A stretch of DNA of 47,458 nucleotides, from positions 1 through 47,458 of the forward strand of contig SKKK01000387.1 in assembly GCA_007121535.1 (NCBI GenBank). The letters are read 5' to 3'. The translations under genes were made by a program, and so were the position numbers. This document shows positions 24,922-34,816 of this stretch, piece by piece. This DNA comes from Planctomycetaceae bacterium (lineage in GTDB: Bacteria; Planctomycetota; Planctomycetia; Pirellulales; Pirellulaceae). Under the pieces are notes generated by a model. The model was not told the origin of the DNA and searched no databases. It saw only the letters and a program-made list of their open reading frames with translations. Within the stretch, counting starts at the first letter, position 1. Every line of letters starts with the position of its first letter.

Positions 24922-25200
24922 CTAATTTGCTGCCTGGTTGATGAAGTGGTTCCAGAACGGATTTGCGAACAGAACGATCATCAACACAACAAAACAGTAA
25001 ATGGCCGTCGATTCGATCATCGCCAGGCCCACGAACAGGGTGCGTACGATGGTCGAGGTTTCGTCCGGTTGCTGGGCGATGGATCGGAGCGCTTCGGCCA
25101 AGGCGCGGCCTTCGCCCAGTGCCGGGCCGATCGCGCCGATCCCGATCGTCAAGCCGGCGGTGAATATGGAGATGGCGGCGATCCAAGCTTGGGATTCCAT
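24922..25200 (-). CDS. atpE: N-ATPase c subunit (rotor ring)
   Basis: A 92-residue two-helix proteolipid. The ion site is AMIESTAIY: Glu63, Ser64, Thr65 and Tyr68 match the ligand set known from Na+-type c-rings. Helix 1 has PALGEG with a second carboxylate, Glu30, where Na+ rings usually have Gln. This double-carboxylate signature is typical of N-ATPases; whether such rings use Na+ or H+ is debated. ATG 25200 with GGGAGA upstream gives the family length; the open frame to 25341 is not coding. Confidence 0.93.
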   Translation of the reverse strand: MESQAWIAAISIFTAGLTIGIGAIGPALGEGRALAEALRSIAQQPDETSTIVRTLFVGLAMIESTAIYCFVVLMIVLFANPFWNHFINQAAN

Positions 25201-25231
25201 GAGGGGTGTCTCCCTTGAAAGGGTGGGGTTG

Positions 25232-25954
25232 TCAAGTACCGGGCGGCGAGTCGGATTCCGCGCCTGCGCTGTCGCTCTGGCGACGAGCCTCCGATCCCGA
25301 GGCGATATACACTGCGGCCAGCACAGCGAAAATGTAGGCATGAATCAGGCCGGTCAACAGACCGAGCATCTGCATAAGAATCGGGAAAAACAAGGGCACC
25401 ACGGCCACCAGGATGGCGACGATCTTCGTCGCACTCATCACATTGCCGAACAATCGCACGGCCAAAGCCAGCGTCCGCGAAAGCTCGCCAATGATATTAA
25501 ACGGCAGCATGATGACGCTGGGTTCTATGTAGTGCCGCAGGAATCCACCCACACCCTGATCGAGGATGCCGTAGACGGGAACGGCCACGAACACGCAGAT
25601 CGCCAGCGCGGCGCCCGTGGACAGCGAGGCGGTGGGAGGCACATAGCCCGGAACAATCATCAGCGCGTTCGACACGGCGATGAACAGAAACAAGCCGCCC
25701 AGGAACGGCAGGTAGGGGCTCGGCGACTGGCGCATGATCTGGCGAGTTTGGTCGCGGGCATACCCGACAATCACCTCCAACAGATTCTGCCAGCGCGACA
25801 CCGACGGGCCGGTCGACAGGTTGCGCGTGATCGCCCAGGCGCCGCCCACCATCAAGGCCATGAGAACCCAGGTCCACAGGAGCGTGGCATTCAGGCTGGC
25901 GAATCCCCACTGCCAGAAGATGACTTCGTCCGGGCTGATGTGCGTCATGTCCAT
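25232..25954 (-). CDS. atpB: N-ATPase a subunit
   Basis: 240 residues with five or six membrane helices. The essential arginine lies in LAVRLFGNVMSA, preceded by IMLPFNIIGELSRTLAL, the stator half-channel region that works against the c-ring. The last helix is GLIHAYIFAVLAAVYIASG. ATG 25954 has AAAGGA upstream; it lies 11 bases after atpR. The C-terminal tail after the last helix is Ser/Asp-rich and probably disordered. Confidence 0.92.
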   Translation of the reverse strand: MDMTHISPDEVIFWQWGFASLNATLLWTWVLMALMVGGAWAITRNLSTGPSVSRWQNLLEVIVGYARDQTRQIMRQSPSPYLPFLGGLFLFIAVSNALMIVPGYVPPTASLSTGAALAICVFVAVPVYGILDQGVGGFLRHYIEPSVIMLPFNIIGELSRTLALAVRLFGNVMSATKIVAILVAVVPLFFPILMQMLGLLTGLIHAYIFAVLAAVYIASGSEARRQSDSAGAESDSPPGT

Positions 25955-25964
25955 GCGACGTCCT

Positions 25965-26285
25965 TTACGGTGCGTTCTGTACTTGGTTCTCAACCCGACC
26001 GCCTCGTCCGGCGGGCGACGCAACGACGGCCCGCACGAGGCACACGCGGACCACCAGATAGCCGGTCAAGGCGGCCAGCGCCAGTACCCAGTGTCGACTC
26101 GCCAGCCAGAACATACCGGCCACTACCGGTGCCGCGCGGACCAGGAAACTGCCGAACGCCAATGCCAGCGGATGCCGAGCGTCGGGCAAGCGGCGGACGG
26201 TCCAAAGCAGCCCGCCGAAGAAGACGATTCCCAATCCAGCACCAACCGCTGCGGCCAGGGCCAATTCCGAAATGGAGACGTTCAC
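25965..26285 (-). CDS. atpR: N-ATPase AtpR-type membrane protein
   Basis: A 106-residue protein with three predicted membrane helices (LALAAAVGAGLGIVFFGGLL; LAFGSFLVRAAPVVAGMFWL; HWVLALAALTGYLVVRVCLV). It is in the position and of the size of AtpR, found only in N-ATPase operons and proposed to help assembly of the c-ring. The conserved Arg in SFLVRAAPV and in VVRVCLVR is visible. The start is GTG 26285 with GAGGGA upstream. Confidence 0.82.
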   Translation of the reverse strand: MNVSISELALAAAVGAGLGIVFFGGLLWTVRRLPDARHPLALAFGSFLVRAAPVVAGMFWLASRHWVLALAALTGYLVVRVCLVRAVVASPAGRGGRVENQVQNAP

Positions 26286-26300
26286 GATCGAGATTCCCTC

Positions 26301-26613
26301 CTATTTCCGTTCACTTTCCCGCTTGACCCAGAACCACGCTGTCCAGCAGCCCACGCCCACTCCGACCAACAGCATGGTCAGGGTCCATGACACCTGGCCG
26401 CCCAGATGCCGGTCCATCCCCGCGCCGATCGCGATGCCCAACAAACTGGGGATGGCTACCGACCAACCGACCAGGCCGAACATGCCCAGCCAGAACCAAG
26501 GGCCGCGGTCACCTTCGCGCCGGGCGCGCAGCTTGCGCTTTTCTTTGCGGGCCACCGAGTGGCGAAAATCTCCGGCCGCCGAGGATCGGTCTGGCGGCTT
26601 CTTCGGCCGTCGG

Positions 26614-26621
<8 letters not shown>
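26301..26621 (-). CDS. atpQ: N-ATPase AtpQ (AtpI-like) protein
   Basis: A 106-residue protein. It has a long basic N-terminus (about 40 residues) followed by two membrane helices, GLVGWSVAIPSLLGIAIGAG and LTMLLVGVGVGCWTAWFWV, the AtpI/AtpQ pattern. Family members are thought to assist rotor assembly or Mg2+/Ca2+ handling. ATG 26621 overlaps the end of atpC by eight bases. Confidence 0.8.
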
Positions 26622-28487
<1,866 letters not shown>

Positions 28488-28503
28488 CTACGATCGATTC
28501 GGT

Positions 28504-28520
28504 TGCAATTCACGTGCCGC
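28504..28520 (-). promoter_or_regulatory. Sigma54 (-24/-12) promoter of N-ATPase operon
   Basis: On the minus strand CGGCACGtgaaTTGCA matches the consensus except the first T, including the G after GGCAC, with exact spacing. The start would be near 28493, 69 bases before the atpD ATG. Confidence 0.65.
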
Positions 28521-28606
28521 GCAACGTGTGCCATGTCCGGAACGGGCCTCTCACAACCATCGAGTGCCCGTGCATACATCCTGGAAGGCGCGCCGACGCC
28601 CAAGCG

Positions 28607-28613
28607 TGTCGCA
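28607..28613. promoter_or_regulatory. TGTCGCA site between atpD and the PRC-barrel gene
   Basis: TGTCGCA followed by ATGTCCGGCA; only the first half of the dyad is clear. It lies about 122 bases upstream of the predicted N-ATPase start and about 235 upstream of the weaker divergent promoter. I see no gene in 28521-28820; the minus-strand open frame there has no family features. Confidence 0.4.
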
Positions 28614-28820
28614 ATGTCCGGCATATGCGTCACCTTGTCGGACCTTGGCCCAGCCTGCGTGGTGAACGAACCGTAAGCACCCGGCCAGGGGTTTCTTGTC
28701 AATGAAAGTAGCCGTGCATGGGGGACGCAACGGGGTCGGGAGTCGTTTTCGGCTGACGATTCACCATATCGAAAGCGGCTCACCCCTGATTGATGTTGGC
28801 AAAGCCGTTTTGGGGCGTTA

Positions 28821-28837
28821 CGGCGCATGATTTGCTA
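28821..28837 (+). promoter_or_regulatory. Weak sigma54-like promoter of PRC-barrel gene
   Basis: CGGCGCatgatTTGCT has a perfect -12 box and exact spacing but two mismatches at -24. The start would be near 28848, 96 bases before the gene. Confidence 0.35.
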
Positions 28838-28943
28838 AATCGTTGAATCACGTGTTCGGGTAAACCGGACTTATTTGGATGGTTCGCTTGCCGCGACGTG
28901 GCGGCGGGCGAGACGAGTTGTTAGCAAGAAGAAGGAGAACGAA

Positions 28944-29789
28944 ATGTTTCGGAATCTTGGCTTGGTATCAGCCTTGATCGCTTTGGCCGTCGCTGCTGAG
29001 GGTCACACCGACGAGCACGAAGAAAACGGCCGCCTCGCGAAGGCTTCCGCTCTGATGGGGCGGAATGTGATCAACACTCAAAACGAAGCCCTCGGCGACC
29101 TCTACGATCTGATCATCGATCAGCAAGGGAACCGGATCTCCCACCTGGTGCTCGCTGAAGGCGGCGTCCTGGGAATTGGCGCCACCTTGCGTCCGGTTCC
29201 GATCGAAGCCGTTAAACTGACAAGGGCCCCCGACGCAAGGGTCGCTGAACTCACGCCGGCCCCACCCACGCCGGCGCCAAGGGCAGCCCGCCGTCCAGGA
29301 CGTGGGCCATGGGTATTGCAAGTGGACATAACCCAAGAACGATTCCAGGAGGCTCCCAGCCTGGAAGACGATTGGAGCGTCGTCGAGGATCCGGAATGGG
29401 CTGCCAACCTTGACGTGCATTACGGCATGGAAGACATCGAACGACCTGATGAGCGGCAGACTTATCGGGTCAGCCAACTGAGCGGCACTCGAGTACGCGA
29501 CCGAACGCGTATGCGTGATCTCGGCAATTTGCGGGAAATCGTGTTTGAGATGGGAACGGGCGACATCCGTTATGGTGCCTTGGCGCACGGCGGGTTCCTA
29601 GGGTTCGGCGAGACGCTTGTTGCGGTACCCTGGCCGGCGTTCACCATCCAGGCAATCGAGGGCTGGACCGAGTTCCAATTGGTGCTCGACGCTTCACAAG
29701 AGCAAATCCAGCAAGCTGCCGGCTTCGACCATGACCACTGGCCAACGGTCGCCAATCCGGGATTGGCGGAAGAACTTGATGCGCTGTAG
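28944..29789 (+). CDS. Exported protein with two PRC-barrel domains
   Basis: A 281-residue protein with a short signal-like N-terminus (MFRNLGLVSALIALAVAAEG). PRC-barrel 1 spans about residues 32-90 (LMGRNVINTQNEALGDLYDL, VPIEAVKLT). A Pro/Ala/Arg-rich linker follows. PRC-barrel 2 spans about residues 175-245 (YRVSQLSGTRVRDR, FGETLVAVPWPAF). PRC-barrels are small beta-barrels used for protein or RNA contact and are common in stress proteins of this kind. ATG 28944 has GAAGGAG seven bases upstream. Confidence 0.75.
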   Translation: MFRNLGLVSALIALAVAAEGHTDEHEENGRLAKASALMGRNVINTQNEALGDLYDLIIDQQGNRISHLVLAEGGVLGIGATLRPVPIEAVKLTRAPDARVAELTPAPPTPAPRAARRPGRGPWVLQVDITQERFQEAPSLEDDWSVVEDPEWAANLDVHYGMEDIERPDERQTYRVSQLSGTRVRDRTRMRDLGNLREIVFEMGTGDIRYGALAHGGFLGFGETLVAVPWPAFTIQAIEGWTEFQLVLDASQEQIQQAAGFDHDHWPTVANPGLAEELDAL

Positions 29790-29948
29790 CGAATGGACCG
29801 TCGGCGTTGGCATCGCGGCGGCGTCGACGTGCATGTTGGTGTCGGCGGGGTGGACGTTCACGTCCACCCCGCCGGCCCAAGACGATTTGGCGAACCAGGC
29901 CGGACCGGTCGCTTTCCCAACACTACGTTTCACGTGGAGGTGCTTAGC

Positions 29949-30119
29949 ATGTTGTATTGGGCATTGATGTTTTTCATCATCGCAATTGTTGCCGCCGTCT
30001 TCGGGTTCGGCGGGATCGCCGCCGGGGCGACGCAGATCGCGCAAATTCTGTTCTTCGTCTTTCTGGTGCTGTTCATTGTCAGCCTGATCGCCGGACGGCC
30101 GCGTCGGCCGACTGTCTAA
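29949..30119 (+). CDS. DUF1328-type small membrane protein
   Basis: A 56-residue protein [20 protein letters not shown] with a second hydrophobic helix ([17 protein letters not shown]) and a basic end, the YtjA/DUF1328 pattern. ATG 29949 has GGAGG upstream; the open frame back to 29793 is Gly/His/Val-rich and not family-like. It is convergent with the AI-2E permease gene, 4 bases apart. It is often found among stress-induced envelope genes, but its function is unknown. Confidence 0.8.
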   Translation: MLYWALMFFIIAIVAAVFGFGGIAAGATQIAQILFFVFLVLFIVSLIAGRPRRPTV

Positions 30120-30123
30120 CCTA

Positions 30124-31224
30124 TCACCGTTCCAGGCTCTGGTCGCCGAGAATGTCCTGGACGTAGATCATCTTGACGGATTGAAGGATCACCGCCATCA
30201 GCGGGAATGCCAGCACGAAGCCCAGAAAACCGAGCAAGCTGCCGAAGAGGATTTGGCTGACCACGCCGAGAGCCGGGGGGATGTGTGCTGTCCGGTGGAA
30301 TACGATGGGCATAATCACGTTTGCTTCCACGTTCTGGACTACCATGTACAGAAGGAACACATACAGGGCCAGCTGCGGCGACTCAAGAAAGGCGACCAGT
30401 AGGATGGGCACCAGGGCAATCAGCGGCCCCAGGTACGGAACGAAAGTCATCATCCCGGTGATCAGGGACAGGATTAACGCCTGAGGCACTCCCAGCAAGG
30501 CCAGCAGAATCCATGTGCTGATGGACAGGATAACCATAGAGATCAGTTGCCCAAGCAACCACCAGCGCAAGGTAAGACCTACGGCTGCCATCACTTCGGC
30601 GGCACGAGCGCGATGGGGGAGCGGGACCAGGTGGAGGACTCCCTGAACGTGCATCGTCGGGTTGTACGCGATGAACACGCCGACCACCAAAATGATCGCC
30701 ATGCCCGTCAGGGCATCTCTTGTCGTGACAAAGATTCCGGTCACGCCGGTCCACAACTCGCCGAGGGCAGGCAACTGTTCTTCCACAACCGAAAAATCGT
30801 TCACCGGAAGATTTCCGTCGGCGTGCTCTCGCACCCACTCCGCAAGCTGCTGGATGGACTTCTCCAACTGCTCGGCCAATTGGCCACTTTCCTCGACGAC
30901 GAGCGGGATTACCAGATGGACCACGAAGACGAGCATGCCCATGAGAAGCATCAGCACGATGGTGACGGCAAGCCAGTGAGGCATCGCAGGCAGACGGGTG
31001 AGTTGCCGGGCGAAAAACACAAGCAGCACGGCCAGCAAAATACCGGCGAAGACGAGCAGAAGGATGTAGACCGCCGCCTTCGCCAGAAGCGCCAAGCCGA
31101 CAACCGCGAGAATGGTGATCGCTTGCACGAGGCACTTGCGAAAGACCTGCCCAGACCCTTCCTTCGAGTCGTAAAGCCCTGGACGCTCCGCCGCGTCCCC
31201 TTCATGCTCGCGTTTCGCATCCAT
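30124..31224 (-). CDS. AI-2E family (PerM/TqsA-like) permease
   Basis: An integral membrane protein of about 366 residues with seven or eight helices. Visible are the family features: paired N-terminal helices, an extracytoplasmic loop (ESGQLAEQLEKSIQQLAEWV), and the conserved end region GMMTFVPYLGPLIALVPILL and VVSQILFGSLLGFLGFVLAFP. Some members export autoinducer-2, others drive Na+/H+ antiport; the substrate here is unknown. I prefer ATG 31224; starting at 31290 would include the repeat at 31258-31273. It is the last gene of the CsbD gene run. Confidence 0.82.
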   Translation of the reverse strand: MDAKREHEGDAAERPGLYDSKEGSGQVFRKCLVQAITILAVVGLALLAKAAVYILLLVFAGILLAVLLVFFARQLTRLPAMPHWLAVTIVLMLLMGMLVFVVHLVIPLVVEESGQLAEQLEKSIQQLAEWVREHADGNLPVNDFSVVEEQLPALGELWTGVTGIFVTTRDALTGMAIILVVGVFIAYNPTMHVQGVLHLVPLPHRARAAEVMAAVGLTLRWWLLGQLISMVILSISTWILLALLGVPQALILSLITGMMTFVPYLGPLIALVPILLVAFLESPQLALYVFLLYMVVQNVEANVIMPIVFHRTAHIPPALGVVSQILFGSLLGFLGFVLAFPLMAVILQSVKMIYVQDILGDQSLER

Positions 31225-31257
31225 CTCGTTCACCGAGCCGATGTTAGGCTCTGCCAG

Positions 31258-31273
31258 AAAAGGGGTCTGACCC
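31258..31273. repeat. Short palindromic motif AAAAGGGGTCTGACCC
   Basis: GGGTC-T-GACCC is the same motif as the inner hairpin between atpE and atpF (24878-24895). Two copies suggest a dispersed intergenic repeat. Confidence 0.5.
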
Positions 31274-31309
31274 TCTCCGGGCATGGGCATGGTTCCACAA
31301 GGGAACGGC

Positions 31310-31498
31310 TCACCAGATCTTCAGCTTCCACCCCAAGGCGAAGCCAAGGCCGAAGCTCCACAGCGCCACAACTTCCGGCCGCTGCTTCGCGTATTCTTTG
31401 AACAGGACCCAGGCGGCCTCGGAGGCCGTCAGCTCCTGGTCCGCGGCGATCTGGGCGTAACGTTGTTGTTCTTCGTGTTCGGTCGGTGACTGAGTCAT
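31310..31498 (-). CDS. Small single-helix membrane protein, unknown
   Basis: A 62-residue protein. It has a charged N-terminal half (EEQQRYAQIAADQELTASEA) and a C-terminal hydrophobic segment VVALWSFGLGFALGWKLKIW with small residues spaced as in a glycine zipper. ATG 31498 has AGGAG upstream. It lies in the CsbD operon, 28 bases after the holin-like gene. No family is recognised. Confidence 0.65.
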   Translation of the reverse strand: MTQSPTEHEEQQRYAQIAADQELTASEAAWVLFKEYAKQRPEVVALWSFGLGFALGWKLKIW

Positions 31499-31525
31499 GC
31501 CAGATTGCTCCTCTCTTCATCAAGT

Positions 31526-31975
31526 TTATTGGATTCGTTGGCGTTTACTGCGGTCGTGATAAGGATTGGCCAGCGTCGTCTTGAGCCAGGCAAAATTCTT
31601 CTGAAATTCGGTCTTGCTGCGGTCGAACTTGGACAGAGCCTTGCAGGTGAGTTTCCATCCCAGCAGGGCCGAGCCGGCGGCGAACAGCAATCCGAGGACG
31701 CTCGCGGTAAAGAGCGCCAAGGTCGCCGACCATCCGGCCCATTCGTTCAGCAGCGCCGCCACCGTCAGCAGCAGGACAAAGATGGCTCCGAAAGCAGCGA
31801 CCAGGCCGCCGCCGATCAAAATCGCCGGGGGGACGAGCGATCGGAAGCCTTCGCGCGTGTCGACGTTCAGCAATTCGACCTGCAATTCCATCAGTTCCAG
31901 CAGCCGATGCAGCAGTCTGCCCACATCCACGCCAGGGGATGTCTCGGTGCCATCTTGGGATGCGTTTCGGTTCAT
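31526..31975 (-). CDS. Phage-holin-X-like (DUF1469-type) membrane protein
   Basis: A 149-residue protein. It has an amphipathic N-terminal helix (VGRLLHRLLELMELQVELLN) and two membrane helices (AILIGGGLVAAFGAIFVLLL; LFTASVLGLLFAAGSALLGW), the layout of the Actinobact_holin_X/YqjE group, followed by a basic tail. In enterobacteria YqjE is encoded beside YqjD, as here beside YqjD-like genes. The start overlaps the previous stop (ATGA). Confidence 0.72.
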   Translation of the reverse strand: MNRNASQDGTETSPGVDVGRLLHRLLELMELQVELLNVDTREGFRSLVPPAILIGGGLVAAFGAIFVLLLTVAALLNEWAGWSATLALFTASVLGLLFAAGSALLGWKLTCKALSKFDRSKTEFQKNFAWLKTTLANPYHDRSKRQRIQ

Positions 31976-32184
31976 CTTCGTTTCACCCACCATCCAACAG
32001 CCAAGCCGACAGCGACCGCAGCACCGAGCGAGGCGGCGGGATGGTCTGCGATGGAGTTGCCCGCCCGAGCGGCGGCCCGCTTCGCCCAACCCTGCCAACC
32101 CGTTTTCAAAGACAGGCTGTGCCGCCCAGATTTGCTTTCATCCCGGCGTGCAGCGTCCCATTGTTCTGTGAGGCAATTGACCAT
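31972..32184 (-). CDS. Short YqjD-like membrane-anchored protein
   Basis: A 70-residue protein. It has a basic soluble part and a C-terminal Gly/Ala-zipper helix HPAASLGAAVAVGLAVGWWV followed by KRR, the end pattern of YqjD/ElaB (DUF883) proteins that anchor ribosomes or other partners to the inner membrane in stationary phase. AAAGGG lies ten bases before the ATG. It is translationally coupled to the holin-like gene (ATGA). Confidence 0.62.
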   Translation of the reverse strand: MVNCLTEQWDAARRDESKSGRHSLSLKTGWQGWAKRAAARAGNSIADHPAASLGAAVAVGLAVGWWVKRR

Positions 32185-32190
32185 CGATGG

Positions 32191-32598
32191 CTATTCCCTT
32201 TCGTCTGCCGCGCTTGTATCTCTCACTGCCAATTCACCCAATGTCTGCCCAAGTTGGGTCAGAGCGCTTCGTCCTGCTGCATGCAGAAAAGTTCGAATCG
32301 CGGTGCTCGCAAGCCCTGCTCGTTTTTGAGGCGACGGGTTGGCTTCTACAACCAGTTGATTTGTCTTCGCCAGCTCCAAGAGGGCGTCGGCATCGGGGCT
32401 CTCCAGCTCCACGCGTGAGGGCACGACCAAGTAGCCGATCGCCGCCGCCACGCCGACGCAAGCCCAGGGATAACGTCTCACGTACGTGCGCCAGTCGGTG
32501 AACTCCTTGGTCGAATCGACGACGTCTTCGACATCGTCGTCCAATTGCGCACGCAGGTCCTGCATCCGCTGCTGGATGCGCTCGGCAACGCTGCTCAT
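32191..32598 (-). CDS. YqjD/DUF883-like protein
   Basis: 135 residues. The N-terminal helix is AERIQQRMQDLRAQLDDDVE; then DWRTYVRRYPWACVGVAAAI with a short membrane helix ending in LVVPSR, and a soluble C-terminal region. The arrangement of helix, Tyr/Trp-Pro-Trp turn and Gly/Ala helix is that of DUF883. It lies 2 bases downstream of the stop of the next gene in the run and 6 bases upstream of the short YqjD-like gene. Confidence 0.62.
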   Translation of the reverse strand: MSSVAERIQQRMQDLRAQLDDDVEDVVDSTKEFTDWRTYVRRYPWACVGVAAAIGYLVVPSRVELESPDADALLELAKTNQLVVEANPSPQKRAGLASTAIRTFLHAAGRSALTQLGQTLGELAVRDTSAADERE

Positions 32599-32600
32599 CG

Positions 32601-32828
32601 TCAGTCCTTCGCGACCGAACTCGGAAAGGCCTTCGAGATGGCGTCGAGCACTTGTTTGGTAATGGTCGCTTCCTGCTGTCGCTGCCTGTCGTCTAACAGC
32701 AACACCCCCAGAAATCCGACGCCTACTCCCACGCCGAAAGCAGTCAGCGCCGAAGGCAGCGGGTGTTCGCCGATAACCCGCCCGGTTTCTCTGTTGACGT
32801 CTCTTGTCGTTTCCCGAATGGTTGGCAT
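32601..32828 (-). CDS. Small glycine-zipper membrane protein, unknown
   Basis: A 75-residue protein with MPTIRETTRDVNRETGRVIG, then HPLPSALTAFGVGVGVGFLG (a Gly/Val zipper helix) and a charged tail. It resembles the C-terminal half of YqjD-type proteins. ATG 32828 has GGGAGA upstream; residues further upstream in the frame are not protein-like. It lies in the CsbD operon. Confidence 0.62.
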   Translation of the reverse strand: MPTIRETTRDVNRETGRVIGEHPLPSALTAFGVGVGVGFLGVLLLDDRQRQQEATITKQVLDAISKAFPSSVAKD

Positions 32829-32895
32829 CACATTATCTCCCGGATGGCTGTGCCTTGCCGTTGCGGCGCTGGTTGTTGCACAAGGACTCGTTTGT

Positions 32896-33318
32896 CTATT
32901 TCGCACGCGTGAGCAGACCGATGACGACGCCCGTGATCAGCCCGGCACCGAAGCAGACAGCCAGGGATTCCAGGGGCCGACTCCGGACAGCTCGTTCCGT
33001 TTGCATGTAGCCAGCCCGCGCGGACTGCGTCGCTCTGTTCGCCATTTCCTGGCTGCTCTCACATGTTCGTTCAGCCGCATTGGCGACCGCCTCTTTGGTT
33101 CGATCCATCATGGACGCTCCTGCGGATGCGGCGTCCTCCAGAAAGGCTTCGATCTCACCCTGCGTTTCGCCGGTGCGCTGCTGAATCATCCCGACCAGTT
33201 GATCGGCGTCGCCGCGAGCCTGTTCCCACTCGTCCTCGGTAACCTGCCCCCAGCGCTCGCGCAGCTTGCCCTTGATCTGGTTCCAGGAGCCCTTCAAAAC
33301 TTGCTCATTGACCGCCAT
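32896..33318 (-). CDS. CsbD domain fused to a YqjD-like membrane anchor
   Basis: A 140-residue protein. The first 60 or so residues are a CsbD domain (VLKGSWNQIKGKLRERWGQV, TEDEWEQARGDADQLVGMIQ), known from general-stress proteins. A helical linker follows, then a C-terminal anchor LAVCFGAGLITGVVIGLL ending TRAK, as in DUF883. Canonical CsbD proteins are about 60-70 residues and soluble, so this is a membrane-tethered fusion. ATG 33318 has AAAGGAG. It is first gene of the seven-gene run and sits 66 bases after a predicted sigma54 start. Confidence 0.82.
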   Translation of the reverse strand: MAVNEQVLKGSWNQIKGKLRERWGQVTEDEWEQARGDADQLVGMIQQRTGETQGEIEAFLEDAASAGASMMDRTKEAVANAAERTCESSQEMANRATQSARAGYMQTERAVRSRPLESLAVCFGAGLITGVVIGLLTRAK

Positions 33319-33394
33319 TTCATGCTCCTTTGGGAGAGGTGGTTCCGAAAAAGCCGAACGTTGTTCCCTGAGATTCGGCTCGGTCAGAGAATGT

Positions 33395-33411
33395 AGCAAG
33401 TCAGGTGCCAA
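33395..33411 (-). promoter_or_regulatory. Sigma54 (-24/-12) promoter of the CsbD operon
   Basis: On the minus strand TTGGCACctgacTTGCT has perfect -24 and -12 boxes with exact spacing. The predicted start is near 33384. Confidence 0.7.
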
Positions 33412-33577
33412 CCGCAGGAAAAGCTACGCAAAGGAATGGGCAACGCGGGACGATACGAACCGACGACCGCACGTGCAAAGGCAGGCGGCGAAAACCCGGG
33501 CGGCGGCGTCTTTGGCCGCGCGGGGCACGGCCGTCCCGGCTCGTGGACAAGTCAGATTGGCGGGCCATTGCGTCATC

Positions 33578-33585
33578 CTGTCGCA
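33578..33585. promoter_or_regulatory. CTGTCGCA site upstream of CsbD promoter
   Basis: CTGTCGCAG lies about 200 bases upstream of the predicted CsbD operon start. The second dyad half is poor. It is the most distant of the sites and the weakest case. Confidence 0.3.
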
Positions 33586-33607
33586 GTCATGCCGGCGGGC
33601 GCACCAT

Positions 33608-34282
33608 CTAGGGGGTCGCCCCGTTGGGCTGGCCGCACTTCTCTTCGATCACCCAGCGGATGGCTGCTTGGGTCAGTTCCGAGGCCGTTGCCAGCCCCAA
33701 CTTCTCTTTGATTCGCTGTTTGTGAGTATCGATCGTGTGCCGACTCAAATGCAGTTCGGCCGCGAGCTGAATCGGGCTCAAGCCCTGGCCAATCAGGCGA
33801 AAGACCTCCAGTTCCCGGTCGGAAAGCGCCTCGATCGGGGACAGCTTTACCGATTCGGCCCCACCGACAGCGTGATGCAGCAGGGCTTCGGCCATCTCTT
33901 CGCACAGATAAACCTTGCCCTCCCGCACGCGGCGGATCGCTTCCACGATCTGGCTGGTGGAGTAGGCTTTGTTGATGTAACCCAACGCACCCGCGTTCAA
34001 CGCCCGCCGGGCGTAAAGCTTGTCGGGATACACCGACCACACAAGGATCCGAGCCGCGCTGTCACGGGCCTTGATCCGCTTGACCAAATCCAATCCGTCA
34101 CCCTTTTTCAGTTGGATGTCGACCACGATGACATCCGGGCAAGTCGTATTCAACAGCTTCAGTGCATTGACCATGCCGTCCGCCTCGCCGCAGACTTCCA
34201 TGTCCTTCTGGCAGGCGATCCGCATGGCAAGTCCCTCCCGCGTCGCAGGATGGTCGTCGACGATCAGAATTCGTGTGGCCAT
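33608..34282 (-). CDS. NarL/FixJ-type response regulator
   Basis: A 224-residue protein. The receiver domain has the acidic pair in LIVDDHP, phospho-acceptor Asp55 in VVDIQL and Lys in INKAYS. The C-terminal LuxR helix-turn-helix has LSDRELEVFRLIGQGLSPIQ and LSRHTIDTHKQRIKEKLGL. A likely partner is the PAS/GAF histidine kinase at 36062, whose dimerisation domain is of the NarX/DesK type. ATG 34282 has no strong ribosome site. It is the only gene in the regulator block that could bind DNA through a LuxR domain. Confidence 0.9.
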   Translation of the reverse strand: MATRILIVDDHPATREGLAMRIACQKDMEVCGEADGMVNALKLLNTTCPDVIVVDIQLKKGDGLDLVKRIKARDSAARILVWSVYPDKLYARRALNAGALGYINKAYSTSQIVEAIRRVREGKVYLCEEMAEALLHHAVGGAESVKLSPIEALSDRELEVFRLIGQGLSPIQLAAELHLSRHTIDTHKQRIKEKLGLATASELTQAAIRWVIEEKCGQPNGATP

Positions 34283-34816
34283 GATGCTGCTTGTCCATTG
34301 TGATCTGCGATAGTTCCCTGGCCGCCTGGCATCAATCCCCCCGGGATCGTTTCGTGCCCCGCGGTCGGTCGCGATTCGACAGACAGCCTAGCATCCGATA
34401 AGGCGCTCGACTAGTCCCCATGACCTGCATGCCGGTAATTCTGCAATGCGGTACCGCCATTTGCTACAGATAAATGCATCGAGAGACCTGGTAACCTGAT
34501 GCGCGCGCCCTGCTGCTGAAGGTCCTGGCTTCCTCGGGCAGGGGGTATAGTGGGTGGTCGACGGTGGTTGAGCCACCCGCACGGGTGCCTTCGTTTGCCA
34601 CTTTTCTATGTAACGACTTCCACCACTTCCAGTTCAACAGAATTAGTAATTGGCGCTGCTTGCTGATATGTGACAATCAACCTCGGTCTGGGAAACGAGT
34701 CGTTTTGCCTCATCGTGCGTCCCGCGATGCTGGTCTGGTGTGCGGCTCCGCCAATTTTTTCTCTCTCCGTTAACGAGGTGAAAAAAATCAACATCAATTT
34801 CGTCAGGAGGATCGCA
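34283..34816. other. Intergenic region between divergent regulators
   Basis: 534 bases separate the response regulator and the sigma54 activator. I see no gene, no -24/-12 site and no complete TGTCG dyad; CGACAGA occurs once near 34375. An AT-rich part (34610-34800) just before the activator gene is the likely place for its promoter. Confidence 0.5.

Noticed and set aside
28519-28533. Second -24/-12 reading (GCAACGTGTGCCA) beside the N-ATPase promoter
   Set aside because: Spacing is two bases too short.
28798-28817. TTGGCAAAGCCGTTTTGG as a sigma54 promoter
   Set aside because: It lacks the GC of the -12 box; the neighbouring site at 28821 fits better.
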